Shown here: piece by piece, positions 5,542 to 13,591 of the stretch
How positions within the stretch are numbered: position 1 is the stretch's first letter
Layout of the letters: each line of letters opens with the position of its first letter
Assembly (NCBI GenBank): GCA_004555705.1
Contig: SFHI01000020.1
Span: 1 to 24,665 of the forward strand
Direction of reading: 5' to 3'
DNA: 24,665 nucleotides
Origin: Clostridiales bacterium
GTDB lineage: Bacteria > Bacillota > Clostridia > Oscillospirales > Oscillospiraceae
The notes under the pieces: generated by a model
The model's input: only the letters and a program-made list of their open reading frames with translations
Told to the model about the DNA's origin: nothing
Databases searched by the model: none
Made by a program: the position numbers and the translations under genes

Positions 5542-7599
5542 ATGTGTGTGCGCGTGAAGTATGGTATTTGGAATGTATCGCAGCCGGACGGCGCTGCGGT
5601 AAACGCATTGGCTGAGGGGGGCTATACGCCCCTGGCCGCCATGGTTCTTGCCTCCCGGGGAATGGCCACCCCCCAGCAGGCCGCGGAACGGCTCAGCTGC
5701 AGCGGCCCCCTGCCGGACCCCTTTGCCATGACGGACATGGCCCCCGCCGCGGAGCGGGTGGGGCTTGCCCTGGGCCGCGGGGAAAAAATCGCCGTTTTCG
5801 GGGATTATGACGTGGACGGCATCACCTCCACCTGCCTGCTGACGGACTTTCTCCGCCGCCGGGGGGCGGACTGCGTCCCCTACATTCCCGGGCGTCTGGA
5901 GGAGGGCTACGGCCTGAACCCCATCGCCATCCGTCAGCTGGGCAGCCAGGGGGTCAAGCTCATCATCACCGTGGACTGCGGCATTACGGCCCTGCAGGAA
6001 GCGGAGCTTTGCCGGGAGCTGGGCATTGACCTGGTGATCACCGACCACCACGAGTGCAAGGACAGCCTGCCCCAGGCTGCCGCCGTGGTGGACCCCCACC
6101 GGCCCGACGGGGGCTACCCCCATAAGAATCTCTCCGGCGTAGGCGTGGCCTTCAAGCTGGCAGCAGCCCTGTGCGGCAGTCAGGAGGAGGTTCTGGAAGA
6201 ATACGCCGATATGGTGTGCCTGGGCACCGTGGCGGATGTGATGCCCCTGCTGGGGGAGAACCGGGTGTTCGTTTCCCGGGGGCTAAAGTCCCTGGCCCAC
6301 ACCCGCCGGCCCGGCATTGCCGCGCTGATGGCGGAAAGCGGCTGCGACCCCCGGAGCGTCAACGCCTCCTCCATCGGCTTTACCCTGGCCCCCAGGATCA
6401 ACGCTGCGGGCCGCATGGGCAAAATTGAGCTGGCCGTGGAGCTGTTTCTCACAGACGACCCCATCCGGGCCCAGGAGCTGGCCAGGGCGCTCTGCGACCT
6501 GAACCGCCAGCGCCAGAATGTGGAATCCGAAATCTACCGTCAGGCGGTGTCCATGCTCCCCCCGGGCCAGAACTGCGATGCCATTGTCCTGGCGGACGAA
6601 AGGTGGCACCAGGGTGTGGTGGGCATCGTGGCCAGCCGCATCGCGGAGGAGTACGCCTGCCCCGCCTTCCTCATCTGTCTGGACGGGGATCACGGCAAGG
6701 CCAGTTCCCGCAGTCACGGAGGCTTCAACCTGTTCGCCTCCTTAAGCGCCTTGGCCCCCCTGCTGGAGAGCTACGGCGGACACGAGCTGGCGGCGGGCTT
6801 CACCATCTCCCGGGAGAACATCCCTGAGTTCCGCAAACAGATCAGCGCCCTGGCCGCGGGCTTTTACCGGGACGACATTCCCCGCACCTCCCTGGACGTG
6901 GACTGCGCCGTTCCCCCGGAGCTGCTGACCATCCGGGGCATCGAATCGCTTTCCATTCTGGAGCCCTGCGGCAACGGCTGTCCCAAGCCGGTGCTCATGG
7001 TGAAGAATCTGATTATTGAGCGCATTTCCCAGGTGGGCTCCGGACGGCATATGCGGCTGCGGCTGCGGCAGGGCCATCTGGTGCTGGGCGCCATCTACTT
7101 TTCCGCCAATGCGGAGACTGCCTCCATCGCCCCCGGCGATCTGGTGGACGTAGCCTTTATCCCCCAGATCAACGATTTCCGGGGAGAAAAGAGCGTCCAG
7201 ATGAATGTGGTGGACATCCGCCCCAGCTGTGCGGCGGAATGCCTGCCGGAGGTTTCCGCCTACCTTGCCCTGCGGGAGAACCGCATCACCCCCCGGGAAG
7301 CGGAGCTCCTGACCCCTGACCGGGCGGAGCTTGCCACCGTGTGGCGGTTCTTGGCGGGCTACGGCGGCATCATCCGGGAGTCTCCCATCTGCCTGTGCCG
7401 CAAAATCGTCCGGGCCTCCGGAAATCCCATGACCCTGGGCCAGCTGATGACCTGCCTGGATATCTTCCGGGACGTGGGACTGCTGAGCGTTTCCCGGATG
7501 CACAAATACATATCCATCACCCTGACCCCCGGGGAAAGCAAGGCCGACCTCAACGGGAGCCAGACCCTGCAGCGTCTGCTGCACGCGAAAGAGAGCTGA
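5542..7599 (+). CDS. recJ: Single-stranded-DNA-specific exonuclease RecJ
   Basis: A DHH-family 5'-to-3' single-strand exonuclease acting in recombination and repair. The sequence shows motif I GDYDVDG (residues 87-93), ITVDCG, the DHH signature TDHHE (168-170), VDPHRP, SGVGVAFKLA and LGTVADVMPL. It continues with the DHHA1 part (SSRSHGGFNL, YGGHELAAGF) and a C-terminal OB-type region. At 685 residues it is longer than the E. coli enzyme, as usual in Firmicutes, where an extra C-terminal domain is present. Start choice: ATG at 5542 has only a weak purine-rich site (AGAGAAAAGA) in a leader of about 15 bases. The GTG at 5554 (VKYGIWNV) is an alternative that begins closer to the family consensus. 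It is followed after 5 bp by the (p)ppGpp enzyme gene, so the two are probably cotranscribed. Confidence 0.95.
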   Translation: MCVRVKYGIWNVSQPDGAAVNALAEGGYTPLAAMVLASRGMATPQQAAERLSCSGPLPDPFAMTDMAPAAERVGLALGRGEKIAVFGDYDVDGITSTCLLTDFLRRRGADCVPYIPGRLEEGYGLNPIAIRQLGSQGVKLIITVDCGITALQEAELCRELGIDLVITDHHECKDSLPQAAAVVDPHRPDGGYPHKNLSGVGVAFKLAAALCGSQEEVLEEYADMVCLGTVADVMPLLGENRVFVSRGLKSLAHTRRPGIAALMAESGCDPRSVNASSIGFTLAPRINAAGRMGKIELAVELFLTDDPIRAQELARALCDLNRQRQNVESEIYRQAVSMLPPGQNCDAIVLADERWHQGVVGIVASRIAEEYACPAFLICLDGDHGKASSRSHGGFNLFASLSALAPLLESYGGHELAAGFTISRENIPEFRKQISALAAGFYRDDIPRTSLDVDCAVPPELLTIRGIESLSILEPCGNGCPKPVLMVKNLIIERISQVGSGRHMRLRLRQGHLVLGAIYFSANAETASIAPGDLVDVAFIPQINDFRGEKSVQMNVVDIRPSCAAECLPEVSAYLALRENRITPREAELLTPDRAELATVWRFLAGYGGIIRESPICLCRKIVRASGNPMTLGQLMTCLDIFRDVGLLSVSRMHKYISITLTPGESKADLNGSQTLQRLLHAKES

Positions 7600-7604
7600 C
7601 GAAA

Positions 7605-9806
7605 ATGGAAACCTTTGAACAGCACTACGCCTCCATGCGCGCCACCATCGAAAACCGGATGCCCGGGGCGGATATGGCCCTGGTGGACCGGGCGGTGGAA
7701 TACGCCAATGACAAGCATAAGCAGCAGAAGCGCAAGGACGGCTCCCCCTATATCATCCACCCCCTGGCGGTGGCTGAAATTGTCACAGAGATGGGCCTGG
7801 ACATGGACGCCATTCTGGGCGCCCTGCTCCACGACTGCATTGAGGACACCGACGCCTCCCACGAGGAAATCGAGAAACTCTTCGGGCAAACCGTTGCGGA
7901 GCTGGTGGAGGGCGTCACCAAGCTGACCCGGGCCAATTTCTCCAGTACCGAGCAGGCCCAGATGGAGAATCTGCGCAAGATGTTCATGGCCATGTCCAAG
8001 GACATCCGGGTGGTGCTGATTAAGATCGCCGACCGGCTTCACAATATGCGCACCATGCAGTACCAGACCCCTGCCAAGCAGATTCTCAAATGCCGGGAGA
8101 CCATGGACATCTACGCCCCCCTGGCCCACCGGCTTGGTATGCAGAAGATCAAGTGGGAGCTGGAGGACACCTCCCTGCGGTATCTGGCTCCTGTGGAGTA
8201 CGACGAGATCATGTCGTATCTGCAGGCTCACAAGGAGCAGGACGAGGCCTTCATGCGCACCATCCAGAACAAAATCACCCAGCGCCTCACCGCCATGGGC
8301 ATCCGCAACACCACCTACGGCCGGATCAAACATGTCTACTCTATCTACCGTAAGATGCAGACCCAGGGCAAGACCCTGGACGAGCTGTACGACCTGTACG
8401 CCTTCCGGGTGATTGTGGACACCATTCCCGACTGCTACAACGTGCTGGGCCATGTCCACGACCTGTTCAACCTGGTGCCGGGCCGGTTCAAAGACTATAT
8501 CTCCACCCCCAAGCCCAACATGTATCAGAGCCTGCACACCACCGTCATCGGCTCCCAGGGCATTCCCTTCGAGGTGCAGATCCGCACCTGGGCCATGCAT
8601 GAAACGGCGGAATACGGCATCGCCGCCCACTGGAAATACAAGCAGGGCAGCGGCACCGGCAGCGAAAAGGACTTTGAGTGGGTTCGCCGGCTCCTGGAAA
8701 GCCAGCAGGACTCCGACGCGGAGGAGTATGTCCAGTCCCTGAAAATCGACATGTTCGACGACGAGGTCTTCGTCTTCACCCCCAAGGGCCGGATCGTCTC
8801 CCTGCCCTCCGGCTCCACTCCCATCGACTTTGCCTACGCCATCCACTCCGGAGTGGGCAACTCCATGGTGGGCGCCAAGGTCAACAACCGGATCAGCAAC
8901 ATTGACGCCACCTTAAAAAACGGCGATATTGTGGAAATTCTCACCTCCAAGAGCGCCAAGGGCCCCAGCCGGGACTGGCTGAACATCTGTAAATCCAACC
9001 AGGCCCGCACCAAGATCAAGCAGTGGTTCAAGAAGGAGAAGCGGGAGGAGAACGTGATCCACGGACGATCCTCCTTCGAATCCGAAATGCGCCGCAGCGG
9101 ACTGCCCCTTTCCATCACCGTGGACCCCGAGGTGGGCCCCCAGCTGCTTCGAAAGCTGGCGTTTGACGACTGGGAGGATATGTACGCCGCCATCGGCTAC
9201 GGCGGCCTCACCGCGGTAAAGGCCGTGGGCCGGATCCGGGACGATATCAACAAAGCCCTGAAGATCCAGGCCAACGAGAAGATGAACATGGCGCAGCAGA
9301 ATCCGCTGAAAACCGCTCCCGACCCGGATTCTGTCAAACACAACCGCCACGCGGTGAACGGCGTGATCGTAGAGGACATCGACTCGTGCATGATTAAGTT
9401 CGCCAAATGCTGCACCCCCGTCCCCGGGGACGCCATTGTGGGCTTCATCACCAAGGGCTTCGGCGTCAGCGTCCACCGGGCGGACTGCCCCAACGCCCAG
9501 AACCGGGACGAGCCCCACCAGGCTGCCCGCTGGGTTCGGGTCCGGTGGGCCACCCAGGAGGAGCAGCCCTTCGAAACCACTCTGGAGCTTGACTGCATCA
9601 CGCGCGACGGCCTCCTGCTGGACGTAGCCACCACCATGACCACCGCCCGGGTCCGGGTGAAGGAGCTGTTCGGCCGGGACCTCCCCGGCGGCCGCAGCAC
9701 CTTCACCGTCCGCTTCGAGGTCAAAAATGTCCAGGAGCTGGAATCCATCCGCAAAAAGCTCATGAACATCCGCGACGTGGTCGGCTCCCGTCGGGGCCAG
9801 AACTGA
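7605..9806 (+). CDS. rel: Bifunctional (p)ppGpp synthetase/hydrolase (Rel/SpoT)
   Basis: A 733-residue long-form RSH enzyme that makes and degrades the stringent-response alarmones. The N-terminal HD hydrolase domain is complete: IIHPLAVA with His52, LLHDCIEDT with His76-Asp77 and Glu80-Asp81, and IADRLHN with Asp144. The synthetase domain follows (YGRIKHVYSIYRKM, LYDLYAFRVIVD, KPNMYQSLHTTV, VQIRTWAMHETAEYGIAAHWKYK). Then come TGS (about 386-447), a helical region, the cysteine-containing AKCCTPVPGD...HRADCPN region and a C-terminal ACT domain. All elements of a bifunctional enzyme are present. The frame extends upstream into recJ, but the ATG at 7605 begins the family-like METFEQHYASM and lies 5 bp after the recJ stop. 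recJ-rel-dtd is a common Firmicutes order; here repeat R4 and a small gene sit between rel and dtd. Confidence 0.97.
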   Translation: METFEQHYASMRATIENRMPGADMALVDRAVEYANDKHKQQKRKDGSPYIIHPLAVAEIVTEMGLDMDAILGALLHDCIEDTDASHEEIEKLFGQTVAELVEGVTKLTRANFSSTEQAQMENLRKMFMAMSKDIRVVLIKIADRLHNMRTMQYQTPAKQILKCRETMDIYAPLAHRLGMQKIKWELEDTSLRYLAPVEYDEIMSYLQAHKEQDEAFMRTIQNKITQRLTAMGIRNTTYGRIKHVYSIYRKMQTQGKTLDELYDLYAFRVIVDTIPDCYNVLGHVHDLFNLVPGRFKDYISTPKPNMYQSLHTTVIGSQGIPFEVQIRTWAMHETAEYGIAAHWKYKQGSGTGSEKDFEWVRRLLESQQDSDAEEYVQSLKIDMFDDEVFVFTPKGRIVSLPSGSTPIDFAYAIHSGVGNSMVGAKVNNRISNIDATLKNGDIVEILTSKSAKGPSRDWLNICKSNQARTKIKQWFKKEKREENVIHGRSSFESEMRRSGLPLSITVDPEVGPQLLRKLAFDDWEDMYAAIGYGGLTAVKAVGRIRDDINKALKIQANEKMNMAQQNPLKTAPDPDSVKHNRHAVNGVIVEDIDSCMIKFAKCCTPVPGDAIVGFITKGFGVSVHRADCPNAQNRDEPHQAARWVRVRWATQEEQPFETTLELDCITRDGLLLDVATTMTTARVRVKELFGRDLPGGRSTFTVRFEVKNVQELESIRKKLMNIRDVVGSRRGQN

Positions 9807-9819
9807 CCCATAAACGGAA

Positions 9820-10059
9820 GATAAATTGTTGTTTGTCGAAAAACCGCTGTCATTGCGAGCCAGTGCGCACACTGGCGTGGCAATCCCCCGGTTGAAAGGA
9901 ACCAGGTGACGATTTCTACCGAAAATCGCAGCAATTCCCGCTCTCCTGGGTGCTTTTCGATACATTTTCCCTCTAACCGGGGGATTGCCACACCACTTAA
10001 GCGGACTGGTTCGCAATGACAGATAATTTGCAACGCGCCCTTTCAAACAACAATTTATC
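9820..10059 (+). repeat. Palindromic element R4
   Basis: Ends GATAAATTGTTGTTTG and CAAACAACAATTTATC. The left arm holds hairpin GCCAGTG-CGCA-CACTGGC. The right-arm hairpin is damaged: ACCACTTAAGCGGACTGGT replaces the usual ACCAGTCTGCGGACTGGT. The element begins 13 bp after the rel stop codon and nearly fills the 321-bp gap. Confidence 0.88.
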
Positions 10060-10127
10060 CTCCTGGTGAATCATTCCAGTCTGCATTTTCCGTCCATTTT
10101 GCCCGAATCCAACCTGGAGGTATTCAT

Positions 10128-10370
10128 ATGTGTAAAAAGCTTGAAAAATTCTGGGACTCCCTGGACCGCAGCATCGTCGTCAACAAGCGGGAGCTGGTTC
10201 TGGGCCTCACCGCCTGCACTCTGGCGGGTGTCCTCACCGGCATCCTCCTCAGCCCCCGGAAAACGGTGACTATCGGCAGCCATAACGGCAATAACAACAA
10301 CGGAAACTCCGCGGGCCTCACCACTTCGGATGAGCCGGAGGAGCCTGCCGACCAGGAAGCGGAGGAATAA
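10128..10370 (+). CDS. Small single-pass membrane protein, unknown function
   Basis: An 80-residue protein that I cannot assign to a named family. A charged N-terminus (MCKKLEKFWDSLDRSIVVNKR) is followed by one membrane segment (about 22-41, ELVLGLTACTLAGVLTGILL), a basic SPRK stop-transfer, an Asn/Gly-rich linker (GSHNGNNNNGN) and an acidic tail (DEPEEPADQEAEE). Charge distribution predicts N-in, with the tail outside. CTGGAGG lies about 7 bp before the ATG, a strong ribosome binding site. Its stop is 3 bp before the dtd start, so the two are probably translated together. Such short low-complexity membrane proteins are often lineage-specific. The clear initiation site and tight packing argue that it is real. 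Confidence 0.75.
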   Translation: MCKKLEKFWDSLDRSIVVNKRELVLGLTACTLAGVLTGILLSPRKTVTIGSHNGNNNNGNSAGLTTSDEPEEPADQEAEE

Positions 10371-10373
10371 GCC

Positions 10374-10841
10374 ATGCGTGCGGTACTGACCCGGGTGCGC
10401 TCCGCCAGCGTCACCATTGACGGCCATGTGAACGGTTCCATTGGGCGGGGCTTTTTGATTCTTCTGGGCGTGGGCCCCAACGACACCGAACGGGAGTGCC
10501 GGTATCTGGCGGAAAAGGCCCTGGGCTTGCGGGTTTTCGAGGACGAAAACGGCAAGATGAACCTTGGCCTGGACGCCGTTCACGGCCAGGTGCTGGTGGT
10601 CAGCCAGTTCACCCTCTACGGCAACTGCCGTAAGGGCCGCCGCCCCAGCTTCACCAACGCCGCAAACCCGGAGCTGGGAAACGCCCTGTACGAAAAGTTC
10701 CTGGACATCTGCGCAGAGCTGGGCTACCCTCCCCAGCACGGCGAGTTCGGCGCGGACATGCAGGTGGAATCCGTCAACGACGGCCCCGTCACCCTGATTC
10801 TGGACACCGACCAGCTCATGGCCGAACCCCGCAGGAGTTAA
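10374..10841 (+). CDS. dtd: D-aminoacyl-tRNA deacylase
   Basis: A 155-residue enzyme that removes D-amino acids (and glycine wrongly put on tRNA-Ala) from tRNA in the cytoplasm. Family hallmarks are present: MRAVLTRVRSASVTIDG at the N-terminus, the SQFTLYG motif (77-83), KGRRPSF with NAANPE, and the cross-subunit Gly-cisPro motif in NDGPVTLILDT (135-145), where most relatives have NxGPVT. Length is normal (about 145-155). The stop codon TAA lies inside the first bases of an AATTGACA repeat block, so the C-terminal end may have been set by repeat insertion; the last residues (AEPRRS) are beyond the conserved core. It is linked to rel through the small membrane gene. Confidence 0.96.
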   Translation: MRAVLTRVRSASVTIDGHVNGSIGRGFLILLGVGPNDTERECRYLAEKALGLRVFEDENGKMNLGLDAVHGQVLVVSQFTLYGNCRKGRRPSFTNAANPELGNALYEKFLDICAELGYPPQHGEFGADMQVESVNDGPVTLILDTDQLMAEPRRS

Positions 10842-11245
10842 TTGACAATTGACAATGCCAATCAAGAGTTGAAATGCTGAAATCATGCTGTCATTCCGAG
10901 CCAGTGCGCACACTGGCGTGGGAATCCCCCGGTTGAATGGAACCAGGTAACGATTACCACCAAAAACGTAACGCTCCTCGCAATATAGGGCAGTTTTCGA
11001 CACGTTTCCTCACTAACCGGGGGATTGCCACACCAGTCTGCGGACTGGTTCGCAATGACACCGTTTTTTCAACTGCATACCACGTTTTCTGACGTTTTTT
11101 GCCTGTTTCAACTATTGATTCGCATTGACAATTGAGAATTGACAATTGCTCCGACAGAATATCCGTTCGCCACGCAGCCTTTGCCAAACAAAAAATGCAA
11201 CCACAACTCCAAATTGTCAATTGTTAATTGTCAATTGTCAATTCA
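10839..11245. repeat. Nested repeat complex R5
   Basis: This complex fills the gap between dtd and the metallo-hydrolase gene. AATTGACA blocks lie at 10840-10855 on the left and at 11125-11148 and (inverted) 11211-11244 on the right. Between them is a GTCATTGCGA-type core (about 10888-11061). Stretches 11062-11124 and 11149-11210 show no feature that I can name. Confidence 0.75.
10888..11061 (+). repeat. GTCATTGCGA-type core of R5 with compensatory change
   Basis: The left arm reads CTGTCATTCCGAG...CGTGGGAATCCCCC. Both sides of the outer stem are changed relative to other copies (ATTCC/GGAAT instead of ATTGC/GCAAT), so pairing is kept. The inner hairpin is GCCAGTG-CGCA-CACTGGC. The right arm has ACCAGTC-TGCG-GACTGGT. 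The TAAATTGTTGTTTA ends are absent here. Confidence 0.85.
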
Positions 11246-11266
11246 TTACACGCAGGAGGTAATTCC

Positions 11267-11857
11267 ATGCTGAAGCTTCACACGCTCCCTCTGGGAGCGT
11301 ACCAAACCAACTGTTACATCCTCCACCAGGAGGGGGCTTCCTCCTGCGTTGTCATCGACCCGGGCTATACGCCGGAGGTCGTTCTGAGTTTTCTGGAGGG
11401 CCAGGGACTGACCCTGGAGGCCATTTTGCTGACCCACGGCCACTTTGACCACGTGGGGGGCGTCCGGGACCTGGCTGCGGAAACCGGCTGCAAGGTCTAC
11501 CTGAACCCCAACGACCTTTCCATGCCGCCCCGGCTTACCGCGGGGCCGCTGTACTATACCGATACCTATTCCGAAGGGGACACCATTACCCCCGCCGGAA
11601 TCTCTTTTCAGGTGCTCTCCACTCCGGGCCATACCCCCGGCTCCGTCTGCCTGATCGCGGAGAATTTCCTGTTCTCCGGGGATACCCTCTTTGCCGGCTC
11701 CTGCGGCAGGACGGACCTTCCCGGCGGCAGCACAAGCGCAATCCGGGCCTCCCTTCGCCGTCTGGCGGCCTTTCCCCAGGACTACAGTGTTCACCCCGGC
11801 CACGGAGAATCGACCACATTGGCCTGGGAAAAGCAGTATAATCCCTATATGAGATAA
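11267..11857 (+). CDS. Metallo-beta-lactamase-fold hydrolase (glyoxalase II-like)
   Basis: A 196-residue cytoplasmic hydrolase of the metallo-beta-lactamase fold. It has the metal-binding motif THGHFDH (His57, His59, Asp61, His62), then GHTPGSVCL and FSGDTLFAGSCGRTDLPGG, with a late HPGHGESTTL supplying the final histidine. The size matches the short YcbL/YqgX-type glyoxalase II-like proteins, which lack the glutathione-binding C-terminal domain. The substrate is therefore probably a small thioester, but it is not fixed by sequence. The ATG at 11267 follows a perfect AGGAGGT site; the frame upstream (from 11228) is only repeat sequence. It is followed after 10 bp by hemZ, and this pairing is frequent in Clostridia. 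Confidence 0.93.
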   Translation: MLKLHTLPLGAYQTNCYILHQEGASSCVVIDPGYTPEVVLSFLEGQGLTLEAILLTHGHFDHVGGVRDLAAETGCKVYLNPNDLSMPPRLTAGPLYYTDTYSEGDTITPAGISFQVLSTPGHTPGSVCLIAENFLFSGDTLFAGSCGRTDLPGGSTSAIRASLRRLAAFPQDYSVHPGHGESTTLAWEKQYNPYMR

Positions 11858-11867
11858 AGAGGAGCCT

Positions 11868-13289
11868 ATGAACCTGACCATTACCGGCCATGACGACCGT
11901 TACGCCGTGGAGCAGCTGATGCTGTCGCTGTTCCCCGAGGATTCCCAGGCCAAGGCCGAGTCTGTCCTCCACCGGGGCAGCGTCTACCTGACCGCCTCCG
12001 CCCGGATCACCCTGGACGGCAGAACCGTCCGTGCCTCCCGCAGGCTCCGCTCCGACCGGGAGACTGTGCGCCTGCGCCGTCAGGCGCTGCAGCAGAGCCT
12101 GTATCTGGCCGCCATTCAGCTTCTTCCGGAGCTGCCTCCCTGGGGGGCTCTGGCAGGTGTCCGCCCCACCAAGATCACCACCCGCCACCTGCTGGAGGGG
12201 GGAACTCCCGCCTCCGCAGACCGCCTGCTGCGGGACGTATACTATGTGACCCCCGACCGGAGAAAGCTCAGCGTGGACTGTTCGGAGTCTACCGTGACCG
12301 CCGCAGGACTTCTGTCCCCGGAGGACATCTCGCTCTATGTGGGCATCCCCTTCTGCCCCACCCGGTGCAGCTATTGCAGCTTCGTCAGCCGCACGGTGGG
12401 GAAGAAAACGGAGCTCCTGGAGCCCTACCTCCAGGCCCTTCTGGAGGAAATCCGCTTCACCGGGAAGCTCCTTGCCTCCTCCGGGAGAAAAGTGCGCACC
12501 CTCTACATCGGCGGCGGAACCCCCACAACCCTCTCATCCCACCAGCTGGCCCGGCTGATGGACGCCTTGGGGGATGCCTTCGACCTGAGCCGCTGCCTGG
12601 AATTCACCGTAGAGGGAGGCCGTCCCGACACACTGGACGAAGAGAAGCTGCAAACCATCCGCCGCCACGGGGCAGACCGCATGAGCATCAACCCCCAGAC
12701 CATGGAGGATCATGTCCTGCGCTCCTGCGGCAGACCCCACCGGGGCGAGGACGTTCTCCGCGCTTATGCTCAGGCAGAGCGATGCGGCTACAAGGCCATC
12801 AATATGGACCTGATTGCGGGCCTGCCCCAGGACAGCCCCCAGGGCTTCCGCAGGAGCCTGGACGCCGTAGCCGCCCTGAACCCCGCCAACATCACCGTGC
12901 ACACCCTGGCCATGAAAAAGGGAGCCGACCTTTTTGAAAAACGTGCCCAGCTCCCCACCCCTGAGGAAGTCACCGAAATGGTGTCCTACGCATCGGAAAC
13001 CCTTCGCGCCCTTGGCTACAAGCCTTACTACCTCTACCGGCAGAAATATATGTCCGGCTCCTTCGAAAACGTGGGCTGGAGCCGGGACAACCTGGACTGC
13101 CTGTACAATATCTATATGATGGAGGAGCTGCACACCATCCTCTCCTTAGGGGGCGGCGGCATGAACAAGGTCAATCTCCCCAACGGCCGCCTCCAGCGCT
13201 TCCACAACCCCAAATTCCCGGAGCAGTACATCGAAATGCTCCCCAGCGTCCTGAAACAGAAGGAAGAACTGTTTTCCCTGATGGGATAA
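11868..13289 (+). CDS. hemZ: Coproporphyrinogen dehydrogenase HemZ (radical SAM)
   Basis: A 473-residue radical SAM protein of the HemN/HemZ group. An N-terminal domain of about 150 residues (with PPWGALAGVRPTKI near 91-103) precedes the radical SAM core. The core has the cluster-binding motif GIPFCPTRCSYCSF (Cys163, Cys167, Cys170), TLYIGGGTPTTL, EFTVEGGRPDTL and INPQTM. The C-terminal part has YRQKYMSGSFENVGW. HemZ-type proteins are annotated as oxygen-independent coproporphyrinogen oxidases, but no other heme gene is near. In fermentative Clostridia the true reaction may differ, since HemN-like proteins include HemW-type heme chaperones. The start at 11868 has GAGGAG upstream. Its stop is 4 bp before repeat R6. 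Confidence 0.92.
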   Translation: MNLTITGHDDRYAVEQLMLSLFPEDSQAKAESVLHRGSVYLTASARITLDGRTVRASRRLRSDRETVRLRRQALQQSLYLAAIQLLPELPPWGALAGVRPTKITTRHLLEGGTPASADRLLRDVYYVTPDRRKLSVDCSESTVTAAGLLSPEDISLYVGIPFCPTRCSYCSFVSRTVGKKTELLEPYLQALLEEIRFTGKLLASSGRKVRTLYIGGGTPTTLSSHQLARLMDALGDAFDLSRCLEFTVEGGRPDTLDEEKLQTIRRHGADRMSINPQTMEDHVLRSCGRPHRGEDVLRAYAQAERCGYKAINMDLIAGLPQDSPQGFRRSLDAVAALNPANITVHTLAMKKGADLFEKRAQLPTPEEVTEMVSYASETLRALGYKPYYLYRQKYMSGSFENVGWSRDNLDCLYNIYMMEELHTILSLGGGGMNKVNLPNGRLQRFHNPKFPEQYIEMLPSVLKQKEELFSLMG

Positions 13290-13293
13290 GGAT

Positions 13294-13543
13294 GATAAAT
13301 TGTTGTTTACACGTGCACACACGAAAAAACGCTGTCATTGCGAGCCAGTGCGCACACTGGCGTGGCAATCCCCCGGTTGAAAGGAAGCAGGTAACGATTA
13401 CCACCAAAAATCGCAGCTGCTCCCACTCTTCCGGGCACTTTTCGGTACATTTTCCCTCTAACCGGGGGATTGCCACACCAGTCTGCTGACTGGTTCGCAA
13501 TGACAGAAAACTTGAGCCGCAAACTTGCAAACAGCAATTTGCC
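13294..13543 (+). repeat. Palindromic element R6
   Basis: Full-length element. Ends are GATAAATTGTTGTTTAC and the degenerate GCAAACAGCAATTTGCC. The left arm has GCCAGTG-CGCA-CACTGGC. The right arm has ACCAGTC-TGCT-GACTGGT, the only copy here with a changed loop. The middle part is nearly identical to R4 and R8. It starts 4 bp after the hemZ stop. Confidence 0.9.
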
Positions 13544-13591
13544 TTCCCCCCTCTTCCATCCATTACCAGCCTATTGAAAGGAAGTTATCTT

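Noticed and set aside
7359..8846. 495-codon minus-strand frame opposite rel
   Set aside because: Shadow of the rel and recJ coding sequences with no recognisable domain.
11211..11260. TTGTCA hexamers of the AATTGACA block as -35 box for the metallo-hydrolase gene
   Set aside because: No -10-like hexamer lies at 16-18 bp from any of the three TTGTCA copies; the match is inherent in the repeat.
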